This document shows positions 54,121 to 63,170 of a stretch of DNA of 64,000 bases, piece after piece. How positions within the stretch are numbered: position 1 is the stretch's first letter; each line of letters begins with the position of its first letter. A program made the position numbers and the translations under genes. The notes under the pieces are model-generated. The model saw nothing but the letters and a program-made list of their open reading frames with translations, was not told the DNA's origin and ran no database searches. The DNA comes from Nemertoderma westbladi (Eukaryota > Xenacoelomorpha > Nemertodermatida > Nemertodermatidae), in contig JAUCBJ010007594.1 in NCBI GenBank assembly GCA_032718475.1, forward strand, positions 62,001 to 126,000. The letters are read 5' to 3'.

Positions 54121-57100
54121 GCCCAAGGGCGACCTTGGTGCTCGATCGCTATCGACTGGTCCACCTGCCGGTTGACTCTTTGTTATACTTTGAGTTGGCT
54201 CAATGTACAGTCAGGCCACAGTAAGTTGACAGTAGCCGCCCATCTGGCTACACGTTTGACGAGCTGTGCTGGTGTGATCGGGGGACCGAAAACAGAACCC
54301 GGGAAGCATCAGGCCACCCTCCGGCCCGGTCTGATAATAACATCTGTCGGACTGGCCCCAGGGGTGGTGGAAAGGTGTCCGCCTCGTGGGTGCGCCTCGG
54401 GGAGGAGCCCAGAAGGACAAAAGCGTCAGTTTACATCGCAATCTACGACTTCGAGGAAGACTTGTGAGCCTACAGAACAACGGAGAACAGTGGAGACGCG
54501 ACCATTCAACCAGTTTACATCGCAATCTACGACATCGAGGAAGACTTGTGAGCCTACCGAACAACGGAGAACAGTGGAGACGCGACCATTCAACCAGTTT
54601 ACATCGCAATCTACGACTTCGAGGAAGACTTGTGAGCCTACCAAACAACGGAGATCAGTGGACGATGTTCCGAAACGTAACGTGAGAATTCGTACGACGC
54701 AACGAACGCGAGCACGTCGACCACCATATCCAGATGATAGTAGTACTTCGAGTGAATCGGATTACCCGAAACGCGAGGTATTTAGAACAGGGGCGGCCGA
54801 TGAATATAAACGCGAGCGTTCAGACAACTCCTTTGCAGATAATCCTCCACAGAATACACCAACACAGAATGCGTTACAACCAACGGACGCAATTAGTACA
54901 CAACAGTTCGCCGACATTCTGCGACCAGTTGTCAATAAGTTGGCTCAGATCGAGGAACGTCTGGAGGAAGGTTACACCGACAGTTCGAGAAATTCCGAAT
55001 TCGAACTCAATAGACACCCGAAGGAACCACAAAGACCGGTACCTTCAAACCCCACATCGTATCAGGGAAAAGCGCCAAGAAGGGAGAATATCAACCTGGT
55101 TACCAACCAAGGACGCGAAACTCTGAACGTTGCCGAGGAGATAGCGAAATTCGCAGCCAGACAAGGATTGCCGGTACAACAACCACCGAAGTTTTCCGGT
55201 AGCTCAAAACACTGGCATACTTTCGTAGACTATATCGAATCCCAGATCGCCGTGTGCGCTTTTACATCACGGGAGAAGTTCAATTACTTGCTCCAAACGT
55301 TGTCAGGAGAACCTAAACGTTTGGCGGAGACTTTCGTCGGTGTACCGGACGCTTTCGAACTAGCGTACGATCGTTTAACTTCGATATACGGAGGTACAGT
55401 GAGCATGGCCAGGTCAGTAATAGAGGAACTCTGTAAGGGAGGGGCTATCACTAAACCCGTCGACTTACTAAAACTAGCTGACGAGATCAAGAACGCTATC
55501 ACTACCTTAAGATCAATTGGACAACTTGATTACGGGAATACCCCTACAGTCCTATTAAAGATCATAGGACGACTCAACCATCGACTTCGTCGGGAGTGGA
55601 GGAAGGTCGAATACCAGCGAGAAGAGCGGGGAGGATTCTTAAAATTAGAAGATGTGTACCTTTTAATATCCAGGGAGGCAGTAGTAGAAACTAGATCTAA
55701 CTACACCGACCAGCACATCGTGGCAGAAGGAATCACATTGCCATCCTCCAACCGACAAAAACCCCAGACAACATCCACTAAGACGGCCACTTACACCACA
55801 CCGACGGAATCACGACAATTCTCGGACGGAGGTAGGGTATCTGCGCCCATTGGGACAAAACAGACGAGACAGCAACTTGGTACCGACTTCAGTGGCTGCC
55901 AATACTGCGAGCATCTAGGTAAGCGGTATATCGGTCACAAGTTACGAGGTTGTCGACAATTTCGCGAGTTGAACTCGGAAGAACGACGGCTGCAAATACG
56001 GCCACTGGACTCTTGTTGGCGGTGTACGCGACACGGACACGTCCGTAAGGATTGCCCGAATACCGACACTTGTCCATCCTGTGGACGCAACCACGACGGT
56101 CTGCTCCACACAGACAGCCACACGCCGACGAAACGCTTCGCCAGGGAACACCCGGAAGCAGCAGCGAGATGTGATGCGGCCTACCGAAAACGAGAATCGA
56201 AAACGACTCCAACCTTCGTGACCCATATTGAGGATTGCTTCTCAGAACAATCCGGATCGTCGGACGAAGAGTTAGAAGACGACGACGAATATTCCAATGG
56301 AGACGAACAACCGTCGATCGCGCTTCTGACTACTGACCAACTGAAGGGATTCAGTGTAATTCCGATTAAGGTTACTGGCACAAAGGGGAGCAAGAGGATC
56401 TATGCGATTCTAGATTCAGCCTCATCTCATAGCTACGTGGATGAAAAGATAGCTGACGTAGTGACGGATCTTAAACAAGGTAAGCACGTCAGTTATACCG
56501 TAAGTAGTATGCACGGACAGCGTGCAATACCAGTGACACGAGTTAAGTTGGACTTAGACTCTCTTCTTCCAAAATCGCAACACAGTGAGAGGGAGAGGTC
56601 TTTGTTGCCCTTTAAAGATCTAACCTTTGCGGCTACGAAGGACTTTAGTAACCTACTAGGTCCAGTGCCGGAACAATCTCTAGAGGACCGTAAGTATTTC
56701 AGACACCTTGGTGTACCCGAATGTCCTGTCAATTATAGATCGGTAGCAATGCTGATCAGGACGGACCAATTCAACCTACATCAAGTGTGGGAAACCAGAC
56801 CATCGGCAGTCGTAGCGGGAAACGCATACGCCTGCAGAACGCCGATAGGGTGGTATACTCGAGCGCCTGTGCGCACACTAGACGTAAGTGACGAGGAAGA
56901 CGATGTACAGAGTACATGTAGTTTATTAACTACAAATTCAGTTCATTCCTTTTCATACGACGTGAACCATACTACACTACAGTCGACAAAACATGACAGA
57001 CGTGTAACTAGTATGATAAGTCACAAGGAGCAGCTAACCCACCAGGTGAGTTTAGAACTTGGGGAGAAGACGAGTCAGCTAGAGATTCCATCGACGACAG

Positions 57101-58734
57101 ATGATAGGCTTGCGAGTCTACCTACCCCAATAACCTCAAAAGTGCCCGTCGACATCGATGATGACGCGTTGAGAAATCATCAAATGGAACAAGCCGCTTT
57201 GGACAAAGAATTAACGGAGAAGACTATCAGGTGGTTAGAACAAGATACAGCTGAACCTGGTAGCTACGAACCTTGTATGTCGGAACAGGAGAAACAATCT
57301 CTGAAGATCATGGAAGATACTATCCACCAGACGAAGGACGGACATTATGAGGTAGGGATGTTATGGCGTAGCCAAAGTCCTAAACTTATAAACAACTACC
57401 CACTGGCTTTAAGACGTCTACACTCAATACGGCAACGTCTATTAAAGGACGAGAAAGCCCATCTGCAGTATAACACTCAGATGGAGACGTATTTGACTAA
57501 GGGATACGCTATCCGAATGACTAACCCGGAGATAGTGACTGACCAAACCTATTACTTGCCACATCACTATGTGAGACATCCCGACAAACCAGATAAAGTA
57601 CGCGTAGTCAATGATTGTGCGGCTCTATTTGAGGGAATGTCCCTCAATAGTGAGTTGATGGATGGACCAAACATGAATAATTATCTTATGGGGGTGATTA
57701 TGCGCTTCCGTCAGCGTCAAGTAGCCTTTACTTGCGACGTTGAAGCGATGTTTCACCAAGTGAAAGCGTTAGAGCGAGACAGAGACAGTTTGCGGTTCCT
57801 CTGGTATCCGGAAGGAGACTTAAGTCTACCACCAGCGACTTACCAAATGCAAGTTCGCGTTTTCGGTGCCAGAGACAGCCCAAATTGCACGATGTACGCC
57901 CTAAAGCAGGCCGCTAGAGATCAGAAACACCTATATGACCCAGAGATAATTAAAATCGTAGAACGTGACTTTTATGTAGACGACGGTTTACAGAGTTGCG
58001 ACACAGTAGAACGTGCTACAACAGTAGCACATCAATTACGGGACTGCTTAGCGGGCGGAGGTTTTAACCTCACCAAATTCGCCTCAAACAGTGCCGAATT
58101 AGTAGACTCATTCGGGACGACTGAGCGTGGAGGTGGTGACATAGACCTAGAGTTCGAACCACTACCGACGACTAAGGTGTTGGGGCTCTTTTGGGACCCA
58201 AACACAGACAACTTTCGAGTGAAAGTGAGACTGGACAGTCAAGAGAACACACTGACAAAGAGATCATGCTTGTCAAAATTGAGCCGATTGTTCGATCCGT
58301 TAGGATTCATCAGTCCAGTGATACTGCAAGCCCGCATTTATATGCGCAGTATATGGAAGGATGGACTAACATGGGACGAGCCGATCTCATCAGACCAAGT
58401 GGACTTATGGAAGACCTGGGAGGCGGAATTATCTTCGCTAGAGGATTATTCCATACCCAGGGTTTACTTTCCATTACAAAGTACATTTCCTGACAACTTG
58501 GAACTACACTGTTTTTCTGACGCCAGTGACAACGGTTTTGGTGTGGCAGCGTACTTGCGCAGACAAGTAGACTCAGACGAGTTCGATGTTTCGCTCATTA
58601 CTTCTAAGGCTAAGACCATGCCTACTAAGTATATGACGACACCACGAGCTGAGCTACAAGCCGCAACCCTGTCAACCACCATCGTGAACCTCAAACAGAC
58701 AGAACTACAGTCGAGTTTACAGATATTTTATTAG
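54121..58734 (+). CDS. Element 2 polyprotein part 1: gag2 (DUF1759), zinc knuckle, protease, RT, A17/RNase H start
   Basis: The frame is open from 54121 but its first ATG is at about 55404, inside the DUF1759-like domain, so translation must begin upstream by splicing or another device. Numbering from 54172: residues 86-163, 28-residue repeats; about 318-520, DUF1759-like gag; 577-645, zinc knuckles (CQYC..., CWRCTRHGHVRKDC, CPSCGRNHDGLLH); about 735-780, protease with AILDSASSHSYV; about 1143-1275, RT with VRVVNDCAA, FTCDVEAMFHQV and FYVDDGL; about 1330-1400, Pao A17 blocks; about 1443, HCFSDASDNGFG. A TAG at 58732-58734 stops it where element 1 reads Trp, followed in the same frame by the rest. 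Assembly, maturation and reverse transcription are the expected roles. Confidence 0.9.
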   Translation, partial: AQGRPWCSIAIDWSTCRLTLCYTLSWLNVQSGHSKLTVAAHLATRLTSCAGVIGGPKTEPGKHQATLRPGLIITSVGLAPGVVERCPPRGCASGRSPEGQKRQFTSQSTTSRKTCEPTEQRRTVETRPFNQFTSQSTTSRKTCEPTEQRRTVETRPFNQFTSQSTTSRKTCEPTKQRRSVDDVPKRNVRIRTTQRTRARRPPYPDDSSTSSESDYPKREVFRTGAADEYKRERSDNSFADNPPQNTPTQNALQPTDAISTQQFADILRPVVNKLAQIEERLEEGYTDSSRNSEFELNRHPKEPQRPVPSNPTSYQGKAPRRENINLVTNQGRETLNVAEEIAKFAARQGLPVQQPPKFSGSSKHWHTFVDYIESQIAVCAFTSREKFNYLLQTLSGEPKRLAETFVGVPDAFELAYDRLTSIYGGTVSMARSVIEELCKGGAITKPVDLLKLADEIKNAITTLRSIGQLDYGNTPTVLLKIIGRLNHRLRREWRKVEYQREERGGFLKLEDVYLLISREAVVETRSNYTDQHIVAEGITLPSSNRQKPQTTSTKTATYTTPTESRQFSDGGRVSAPIGTKQTRQQLGTDFSGCQYCEHLGKRYIGHKLRGCRQFRELNSEERRLQIRPLDSCWRCTRHGHVRKDCPNTDTCPSCGRNHDGLLHTDSHTPTKRFAREHPEAAARCDAAYRKRESKTTPTFVTHIEDCFSEQSGSSDEELEDDDEYSNGDEQPSIALLTTDQLKGFSVIPIKVTGTKGSKRIYAILDSASSHSYVDEKIADVVTDLKQGKHVSYTVSSMHGQRAIPVTRVKLDLDSLLPKSQHSERERSLLPFKDLTFAATKDFSNLLGPVPEQSLEDRKYFRHLGVPECPVNYRSVAMLIRTDQFNLHQVWETRPSAVVAGNAYACRTPIGWYTRAPVRTLDVSDEEDDVQSTCSLLTTNSVHSFSYDVNHTTLQSTKHDRRVTSMISHKEQLTHQVSLELGEKTSQLEIPSTTDDRLASLPTPITSKVPVDIDDDALRNHQMEQAALDKELTEKTIRWLEQDTAEPGSYEPCMSEQEKQSLKIMEDTIHQTKDGHYEVGMLWRSQSPKLINNYPLALRRLHSIRQRLLKDEKAHLQYNTQMETYLTKGYAIRMTNPEIVTDQTYYLPHHYVRHPDKPDKVRVVNDCAALFEGMSLNSELMDGPNMNNYLMGVIMRFRQRQVAFTCDVEAMFHQVKALERDRDSLRFLWYPEGDLSLPPATYQMQVRVFGARDSPNCTMYALKQAARDQKHLYDPEIIKIVERDFYVDDGLQSCDTVERATTVAHQLRDCLAGGGFNLTKFASNSAELVDSFGTTERGGGDIDLEFEPLPTTKVLGLFWDPNTDNFRVKVRLDSQENTLTKRSCLSKLSRLFDPLGFISPVILQARIYMRSIWKDGLTWDEPISSDQVDLWKTWEAELSSLEDYSIPRVYFPLQSTFPDNLELHCFSDASDNGFGVAAYLRRQVDSDEFDVSLITSKAKTMPTKYMTTPRAELQAATLSTTIVNLKQTELQSSLQIFY
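54427..54665 (+). repeat. 84-bp in-frame tandem repeat (2.8 units) carrying the hairpin module
   Basis: Units start with CAGTTTACATCGCAATCTAC at 54427, 54511 and 54595, exactly 84 bp (28 codons) apart. Each holds one copy of the hairpin module, at 54455-54474, 54539-54558 and 54623-54642, read as RKTCEPT. The copies differ at single bases only, so the expansion is recent. Confidence 0.93.
57103..57122 (+). repeat. Hairpin module copy in the protease-RT linker
   Basis: GATAGGCTTGCGAGTCTACC, read as DRLASLP. The homologous linker of element 1 has three copies (4502-4521, 4424-4443 and 4346-4365 on the minus strand) read as GRLASL(P/L). Confidence 0.8.
58732..58734 (+). other. In-frame TAG between RNase H blocks (Trp in element 1)
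   Basis: The codons read TTT TAT TAG ACT GAC; element 1 has Tyr-Trp-Thr-Asp at this place. There is no frame change. A single G to A change explains it. It is either an inactivating lesion of this copy or, less likely, a site of stop read-through. Confidence 0.85.
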
Positions 58735-61317
58735 ACTGACGCGACGTTGGTTTTATTTTACATAAACAACGACACACTCGAATTCAAGACATTCGTAGCT
58801 AACCGTCGCGCGGAAATTCTAGACCGTTCAATAAAAGAGGATTGGCGACATTGTCCCGGACCACAAAACCCAGCTGATATTGCGTCGCGAGGAATGATGC
58901 CTGAGGAATTCTGTAAACCGGAGAACAAAGAATTTTGGCAACACGGACCCCAATTCTTGCAGAAATCGACACAAGATTGGCCTCCGTTATACGACAACAA
59001 GTCCAACACTATCCCTAAGGACGCCGAAATCAAGAAACCAAAAAAGGGGAAGACAAAGAAAAAGACGACGGCGACAAAACTCAAGAAAAAACCGAAGGCG
59101 AAATGGAAAGATATAACTTCAAAGGTCAAGAGAGGAAGACTTGCGAGCCTTTCTACACCAGACATATCGCCAGACGGTCAACCAGACACGTTACTAGACG
59201 GTCAACCAGACATTCCACCAGACGCTAGTAACACACTGACAAACAGTAAAGCCGCAGTTTCTCTATTGGAGCGGCCTTCTATTGACAAACAACCAGATAC
59301 GTTACCAGACGTATCGCCAGACACATTACTAGACAGTCGACTAGACACTAGTAATGTATTGACTAAAAATAAAGCCGCAGTTTCCCTATTGGAGCGGCCT
59401 TGTATTGACAAACTACCAATTTTGACACACTTGAGCAACCATAAGCACGGTGAAACCTCATGTATTACAGATGTGGGTAGTACCTACGCTAATGTAAATA
59501 CAGGTGTTACTTTGCGCTCAAGAGACATACCGAACTTGCAACCTATGGTGAAACCTGGGATTAATATCGGCAGAAAAATAAGTTTACCGAAACCCACTGA
59601 TCCCATAGAGTTCAAACCACCATTAACGATCGACTTACAAAGTACCGACAATCAAGGTAAGAAGACAAAGAAGGACAAATTACTTGTAGACCCGGACGGA
59701 TCAACAGTCAACAAGGAAATACTTACCGGCGGACCCGTGGGCCCTTCTAGTAATTCAAAACCTTCCAAAATTTCCATTGACTTACCTGATGACGTCACAA
59801 ATACTTACGTCGACCGTATTGTAAACTTAACAGACTCTTGGTTAAGCGCTTGCCGAAAATTAGCGTGGATTGTACGTTTTGTACAATACGTTAAAGGCAA
59901 ACGTGACTTTACACGTCGACTTACATTGGCTGAGATTGACAGGTGTGAGATTAAATTAATTCGCCATTATCAACTGCGATATTTCGCGCGCGAATTCACA
60001 TCCATAAATCAAGGTCGACCAATCAAGTCGTCACCAATACTGAGTTGGAGTCCGATTATTTATAATGGCTTAATTTGTCATAAATCTCGGCTTCAAAACA
60101 TTGACTTTAACACGAACTTTAGGTACCCAATAATAATACCGCAACACCACGAACTACAACGTGCAATGATACTGGACGCACATTTACATCTGAAACACGC
60201 TGGAAGACACCACTGTCTTTCCTACTTACGTACTAGATTTGTATTAATTAGACCCAGTAAGGCATTAAGTTCAGTGACACGTACGTGTATTATTTGTAAA
60301 AAGGTACATTCTAGAATAGGTACCCAAGAAATGAGTGAACTACCACAAGCACGACTTCAAGCATTCAGACCACCTTTTACAGAGACTGGAATTGATTGCT
60401 TTGGTCCCATACATACGAAACGTGGACGTATACTAGTAAAACGCTGGGGACTGATTTTCACATGTATGTCCAGTAGGGCAGTTCACATTGAACGTGTGAT
60501 GGATCTTTCCACCAACGCGTTTATACTAGCACTGCGGCGATTTATCGCTAGACGCGGACTAGTGAAATGCTTGTACTCAGACCAAGGGACAAACTTTGTT
60601 GGTGCTCGGAATGAGATTGCTAGAGCCTTTAAGAAATTAGATCACGATCAAATCTCGAACGAACTACAACCTCACAAGATTGTTTGGAAGTTTAATCCTC
60701 CAGATAGTCCATGGAGAGGCGGAGTCTGGGAGAGATTGATTAGATCTATCAAGACGGCAATGGCAAAGGTCATTCCAGTAAACCACATACTGACAGACGA
60801 CCAACTGACAACATTGTTTGTTGAAATCGAGGCAATACTAAATACTAGACCAATAGTATTAGTACCCGATGACAAACAATCTCAGTTCGCTTTGACACCG
60901 GCACACCTGCTTATGCAGGCACCGACTACTTTAACGCCGATTTCTATCCCAACAGAAAGCGACAGCTACGGTAGAAAAGCGTGGAAAATCACGCAACTAC
61001 TGGCTAACAAATTCTGGGAAATATGGCAAAACCATTATTTGCCCTCTATTTCTGCCAGAACAAACTGGTACAATAACACCCGCGCATTAAAGCCGGGAGA
61101 TCACGTGCTGTTAGCGGAAGTGAATCTAAAAAGACGCTTCTGGATAACAGGTGTAATTTTAGCCACACATCCATCTATGGATGGAGTGACAAGAACTGTG
61201 ACGGTACGGACAATTGACGGTCGTACAGTAGACAGACCGACTCAACGTCTCGTACTTCTTGAAGAGACTCGTAATGAGTCTGGAGACTACAAATCTCCAA
61301 CTAGTATTAGTAAATAA
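58735..61317 (+). CDS. Element 2 polyprotein part 2: RNase H end, linker, integrase, DUF5641-like tail
   Basis: The same frame continues directly after the TAG: TDATLVLFYINND and NPADIASRGM finish the A17/RNase H region. A Lys-rich then Pro/Asp-rich linker follows (59.03-59.75 kb) with one hairpin module (59134-59153) and a 123-bp duplication. Then comes the H2C2 finger (HLHLKHAGRHHC, CIICKK; 60.18-60.31 kb) and the integrase core: GIDCFGP near 60390, YSDQGTNFVGA near 60575, PWRGGVWERL near 60712, with 49 residues between the second Asp and the Glu, the long spacing usual in BEL/Pao. The DUF5641-like tail (WKITQLLANKFWEIW to RLVLLEE) ends at 61317. There are no other breaks. Confidence 0.9.
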   Translation, partial: TDATLVLFYINNDTLEFKTFVANRRAEILDRSIKEDWRHCPGPQNPADIASRGMMPEEFCKPENKEFWQHGPQFLQKSTQDWPPLYDNKSNTIPKDAEIKKPKKGKTKKKTTATKLKKKPKAKWKDITSKVKRGRLASLSTPDISPDGQPDTLLDGQPDIPPDASNTLTNSKAAVSLLERPSIDKQPDTLPDVSPDTLLDSRLDTSNVLTKNKAAVSLLERPCIDKLPILTHLSNHKHGETSCITDVGSTYANVNTGVTLRSRDIPNLQPMVKPGINIGRKISLPKPTDPIEFKPPLTIDLQSTDNQGKKTKKDKLLVDPDGSTVNKEILTGGPVGPSSNSKPSKISIDLPDDVTNTYVDRIVNLTDSWLSACRKLAWIVRFVQYVKGKRDFTRRLTLAEIDRCEIKLIRHYQLRYFAREFTSINQGRPIKSSPILSWSPIIYNGLICHKSRLQNIDFNTNFRYPIIIPQHHELQRAMILDAHLHLKHAGRHHCLSYLRTRFVLIRPSKALSSVTRTCIICKKVHSRIGTQEMSELPQARLQAFRPPFTETGIDCFGPIHTKRGRILVKRWGLIFTCMSSRAVHIERVMDLSTNAFILALRRFIARRGLVKCLYSDQGTNFVGARNEIARAFKKLDHDQISNELQPHKIVWKFNPPDSPWRGGVWERLIRSIKTAMAKVIPVNHILTDDQLTTLFVEIEAILNTRPIVLVPDDKQSQFALTPAHLLMQAPTTLTPISIPTESDSYGRKAWKITQLLANKFWEIWQNHYLPSISARTNWYNNTRALKPGDHVLLAEVNLKRRFWITGVILATHPSMDGVTRTVTVRTIDGRTVDRPTQRLVLLEETRNESGDYKSPTSISK
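59134..59153 (+). repeat. Hairpin module copy in the RNase H-integrase linker
   Basis: GGAAGACTTGCGAGCCTTTC, read as GRLASLS. The four bases on the 5' side and several on the 3' side are also shared with the non-coding copy at 61602. Confidence 0.8.
59248..59413 (+). repeat. 123-bp direct repeat in the linker
   Basis: AAAGCCGCAGTTTCTCTATT with GGAGCGGCCTT recurs at 59248 and 59371, 123 bp (41 codons) apart, so the frame is kept. Around it are PDTLLD/PDVSPD elements related to the array expanded in element 1. Confidence 0.85.
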
Positions 61318-61976
61318 TTAGGAGTTTACAAATAGATTTCCACGTACCTGTACACTGTAGTAAGGACAGCGGTAGAATTCCATTGTCTTTATATGTGAAC
61401 ATTGAGGGTAGTACCCTTATGTGTCACATAGGAGCGGGATTTGTAGGTATAAGAAATGGAATTCTACTTGGAACTCACAATATTGAGACATTTTCGAAAT
61501 TTTAGACAATCCATTTGGATTTGAAAAATTTTTAAAATTTTCTCCAGTGAATAGATTTCAGGGTACAGTCGGGTGGAACTTAAAATTAGAGAAACAAGAG
61601 AGGAAGACTTGCGAGCCTTTCTTAAAAATTTTAATTAAATTTTACACGGTCTTGTTTCAATAAGTTACGTCAAAATAGACTCCCCTATATTTATTACTAA
61701 TTCTTGATTGCTTATTTTCTGATAATAGTTTGGGATCAAAAAGTGAGTATTTTAGACTCACAGCCAGTTTAGCCCAAATTCGTTTTTACTTCGGCAAAAA
61801 ATTTTAGATAAGAAGCAGCGTGTCATTAAAGAAACCCTAGATCTTAGGCTATGGGTAGGAGGTTAGAGCGTTGTCGAGCCCAAAGGGCAGACGAAACTCT
61901 CACGTCTCCTCACAACTAACTACAAACTCTGTTGTATTCCCTCTAGTAGTAATGATTATGTAACTACACCCTAATT
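61318..61976 (+). other. Spacer after pol with a long inverted repeat and a non-coding hairpin module
   Basis: There is no ORF. GTAGAATTCCATT (61372-61384) pairs with AATGGAATTCTAC (61455-61467), a perfect 13-bp stem, with GGGTAGTACCC inside the loop. One hairpin module lies at 61602-61621 outside any open frame. I see no LTR-like promoter here, so the 3' LTR is not in this spacer. Confidence 0.7.
61602..61621 (+). repeat. Hairpin module copy in non-coding sequence
   Basis: GGAAGACTTGCGAGCCTTTC, identical over 20 nt to the coding copy at 59134-59153, but between pol and ORF X where all frames are closed. Confidence 0.8.
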
Positions 61977-63170
61977 ATGGAGAAAGGGATACAAGGAGAG
62001 CCGAGATGGGGATATGATATCCAAGAGGAGGCAGCAGCGCCATTCGAAAGATTTGGAGCCAAGGATTACACTATATTTGGTATAAAAGAATTATCGGAAA
62101 GTACAGCGAAACTCGCAAGAACTAAATATGACTCGAACGTATTAAAGAGAAGGCAAAACGCATTGAACGAAAGAATCGAAAGTTTGCGCCAAACCTTCAA
62201 CGAACTTTACCCGTACGATGCTTTGTGTGATACGGGAGACATTAGCGAAGACCCCGATACTGAAATTAGTCGTTTGTATCATACCATGCAATACCTAAAG
62301 GCGCACGAACCTATGCCCGCGGTACGCGATGAATTCGATGGAATGCATCTTTACAGACGAACTCGAGGGGACGATAGAGAAACCAAGGAAGCATTTTCAG
62401 TTTATAAACTTTATTATCAATGCGGTTCTTGTATGCGCGAACAACGAAATGCGATTCCGATGCGTTTGAATAAGGAAAATCCCGAACCGATATTGGCGAG
62501 GTGTTCGAATCATCAACAACTACGCTACCAGGAAGGAGGGTATCCTTTATCGAATCCATATCATTCATTTGCTATGACCGGACCAAAGGCGGGAGAAACT
62601 GTCATTTACCCACCTAAGGTTGTTGAACCCGATGTATTTGAACTTACGCTGGACGAGGCAAATCAGTCAACCCGCGAAAAGAAAGAAGCTCTTAGCCTAT
62701 ACAGAGCCTACAAGGCTTTCGAGAAAGGTGAGATGGAAGAATGGGGTGGAAGACTCGCGAGCCTACCTTGCCATTGGACGTCACACGATCAAACTTCAGC
62801 TAAGGAGATGACACCGGAAGTTTTCGAGAGCATAAACTTTGCTCAAAACGTTATTCAGAGACTACAGATTGCATCCCCGGAGAGGCCAAGAGAAATGCAA
62901 CCGTATAGTACTTCAACTACGAAACCATTGAGTACGACACTCAATTTCCCTATTAGTATACCAGTCCGACAGGATACGACGTACGAAATACCCATCGTGG
63001 ATCATCCAGAAATCATTTCAAACTTGGAGTTTCTTCCTGCAGTTGTTTTCAGCGATATGAGTAAGATATATGATTTACGTAGACATAATATATTACTCAA
63101 AAGGTCGTGCACAACGTTCCACCTCATATTCAAGATTTCAAGGAACTGGATAGAGCTGGTGCCGATATAG
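61977..63170 (+). CDS. ORF X part 1: unrecognised protein after pol, 397 codons
   Basis: It starts MEKGIQGEPRWGYD. It is a charged, mostly helical-looking protein without a signal peptide or membrane segment, so it does not look like an envelope protein. A possible metal site is QCGSCMREQ (about residue 159) with RCSNHQQ 25-30 residues later (CxxC...CxxH). The hairpin module at 62748-62767 codes GRLASLP at about residue 260. The last about 20 codons look out of frame: the reading seems to shift at 63085-63103 into the next open frame. The strand, position and module tie it to element 2. A captured host gene cannot be excluded. No function is assigned. Confidence 0.6.
   Translation: MEKGIQGEPRWGYDIQEEAAAPFERFGAKDYTIFGIKELSESTAKLARTKYDSNVLKRRQNALNERIESLRQTFNELYPYDALCDTGDISEDPDTEISRLYHTMQYLKAHEPMPAVRDEFDGMHLYRRTRGDDRETKEAFSVYKLYYQCGSCMREQRNAIPMRLNKENPEPILARCSNHQQLRYQEGGYPLSNPYHSFAMTGPKAGETVIYPPKVVEPDVFELTLDEANQSTREKKEALSLYRAYKAFEKGEMEEWGGRLASLPCHWTSHDQTSAKEMTPEVFESINFAQNVIQRLQIASPERPREMQPYSTSTTKPLSTTLNFPISIPVRQDTTYEIPIVDHPEIISNLEFLPAVVFSDMSKIYDLRRHNILLKRSCTTFHLIFKISRNWIELVPI
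62748..62767 (+). repeat. Hairpin module copy in ORF X
   Basis: GGAAGACTCGCGAGCCTACC, identical over 20 nt to the gag copy at 51548-51567 but read in a different frame (GRLASLP instead of KTREPT). A mirror-like AGCCT-ACA-AGGCT lies 40 bp upstream. Confidence 0.85.

Noticed and set aside
54211-54648. 145-codon minus-strand ORF opposite the 84-bp repeat
   Set aside because: Shadow of the repeat in the pol frame; its repeats mirror the sense-strand unit.
63061-63103. Intron explaining the ORF X frame change
   Set aside because: GTAAGA and AAAAG would fit as sites, but the 43-bp length does not restore the frame; a one-base change is simpler.
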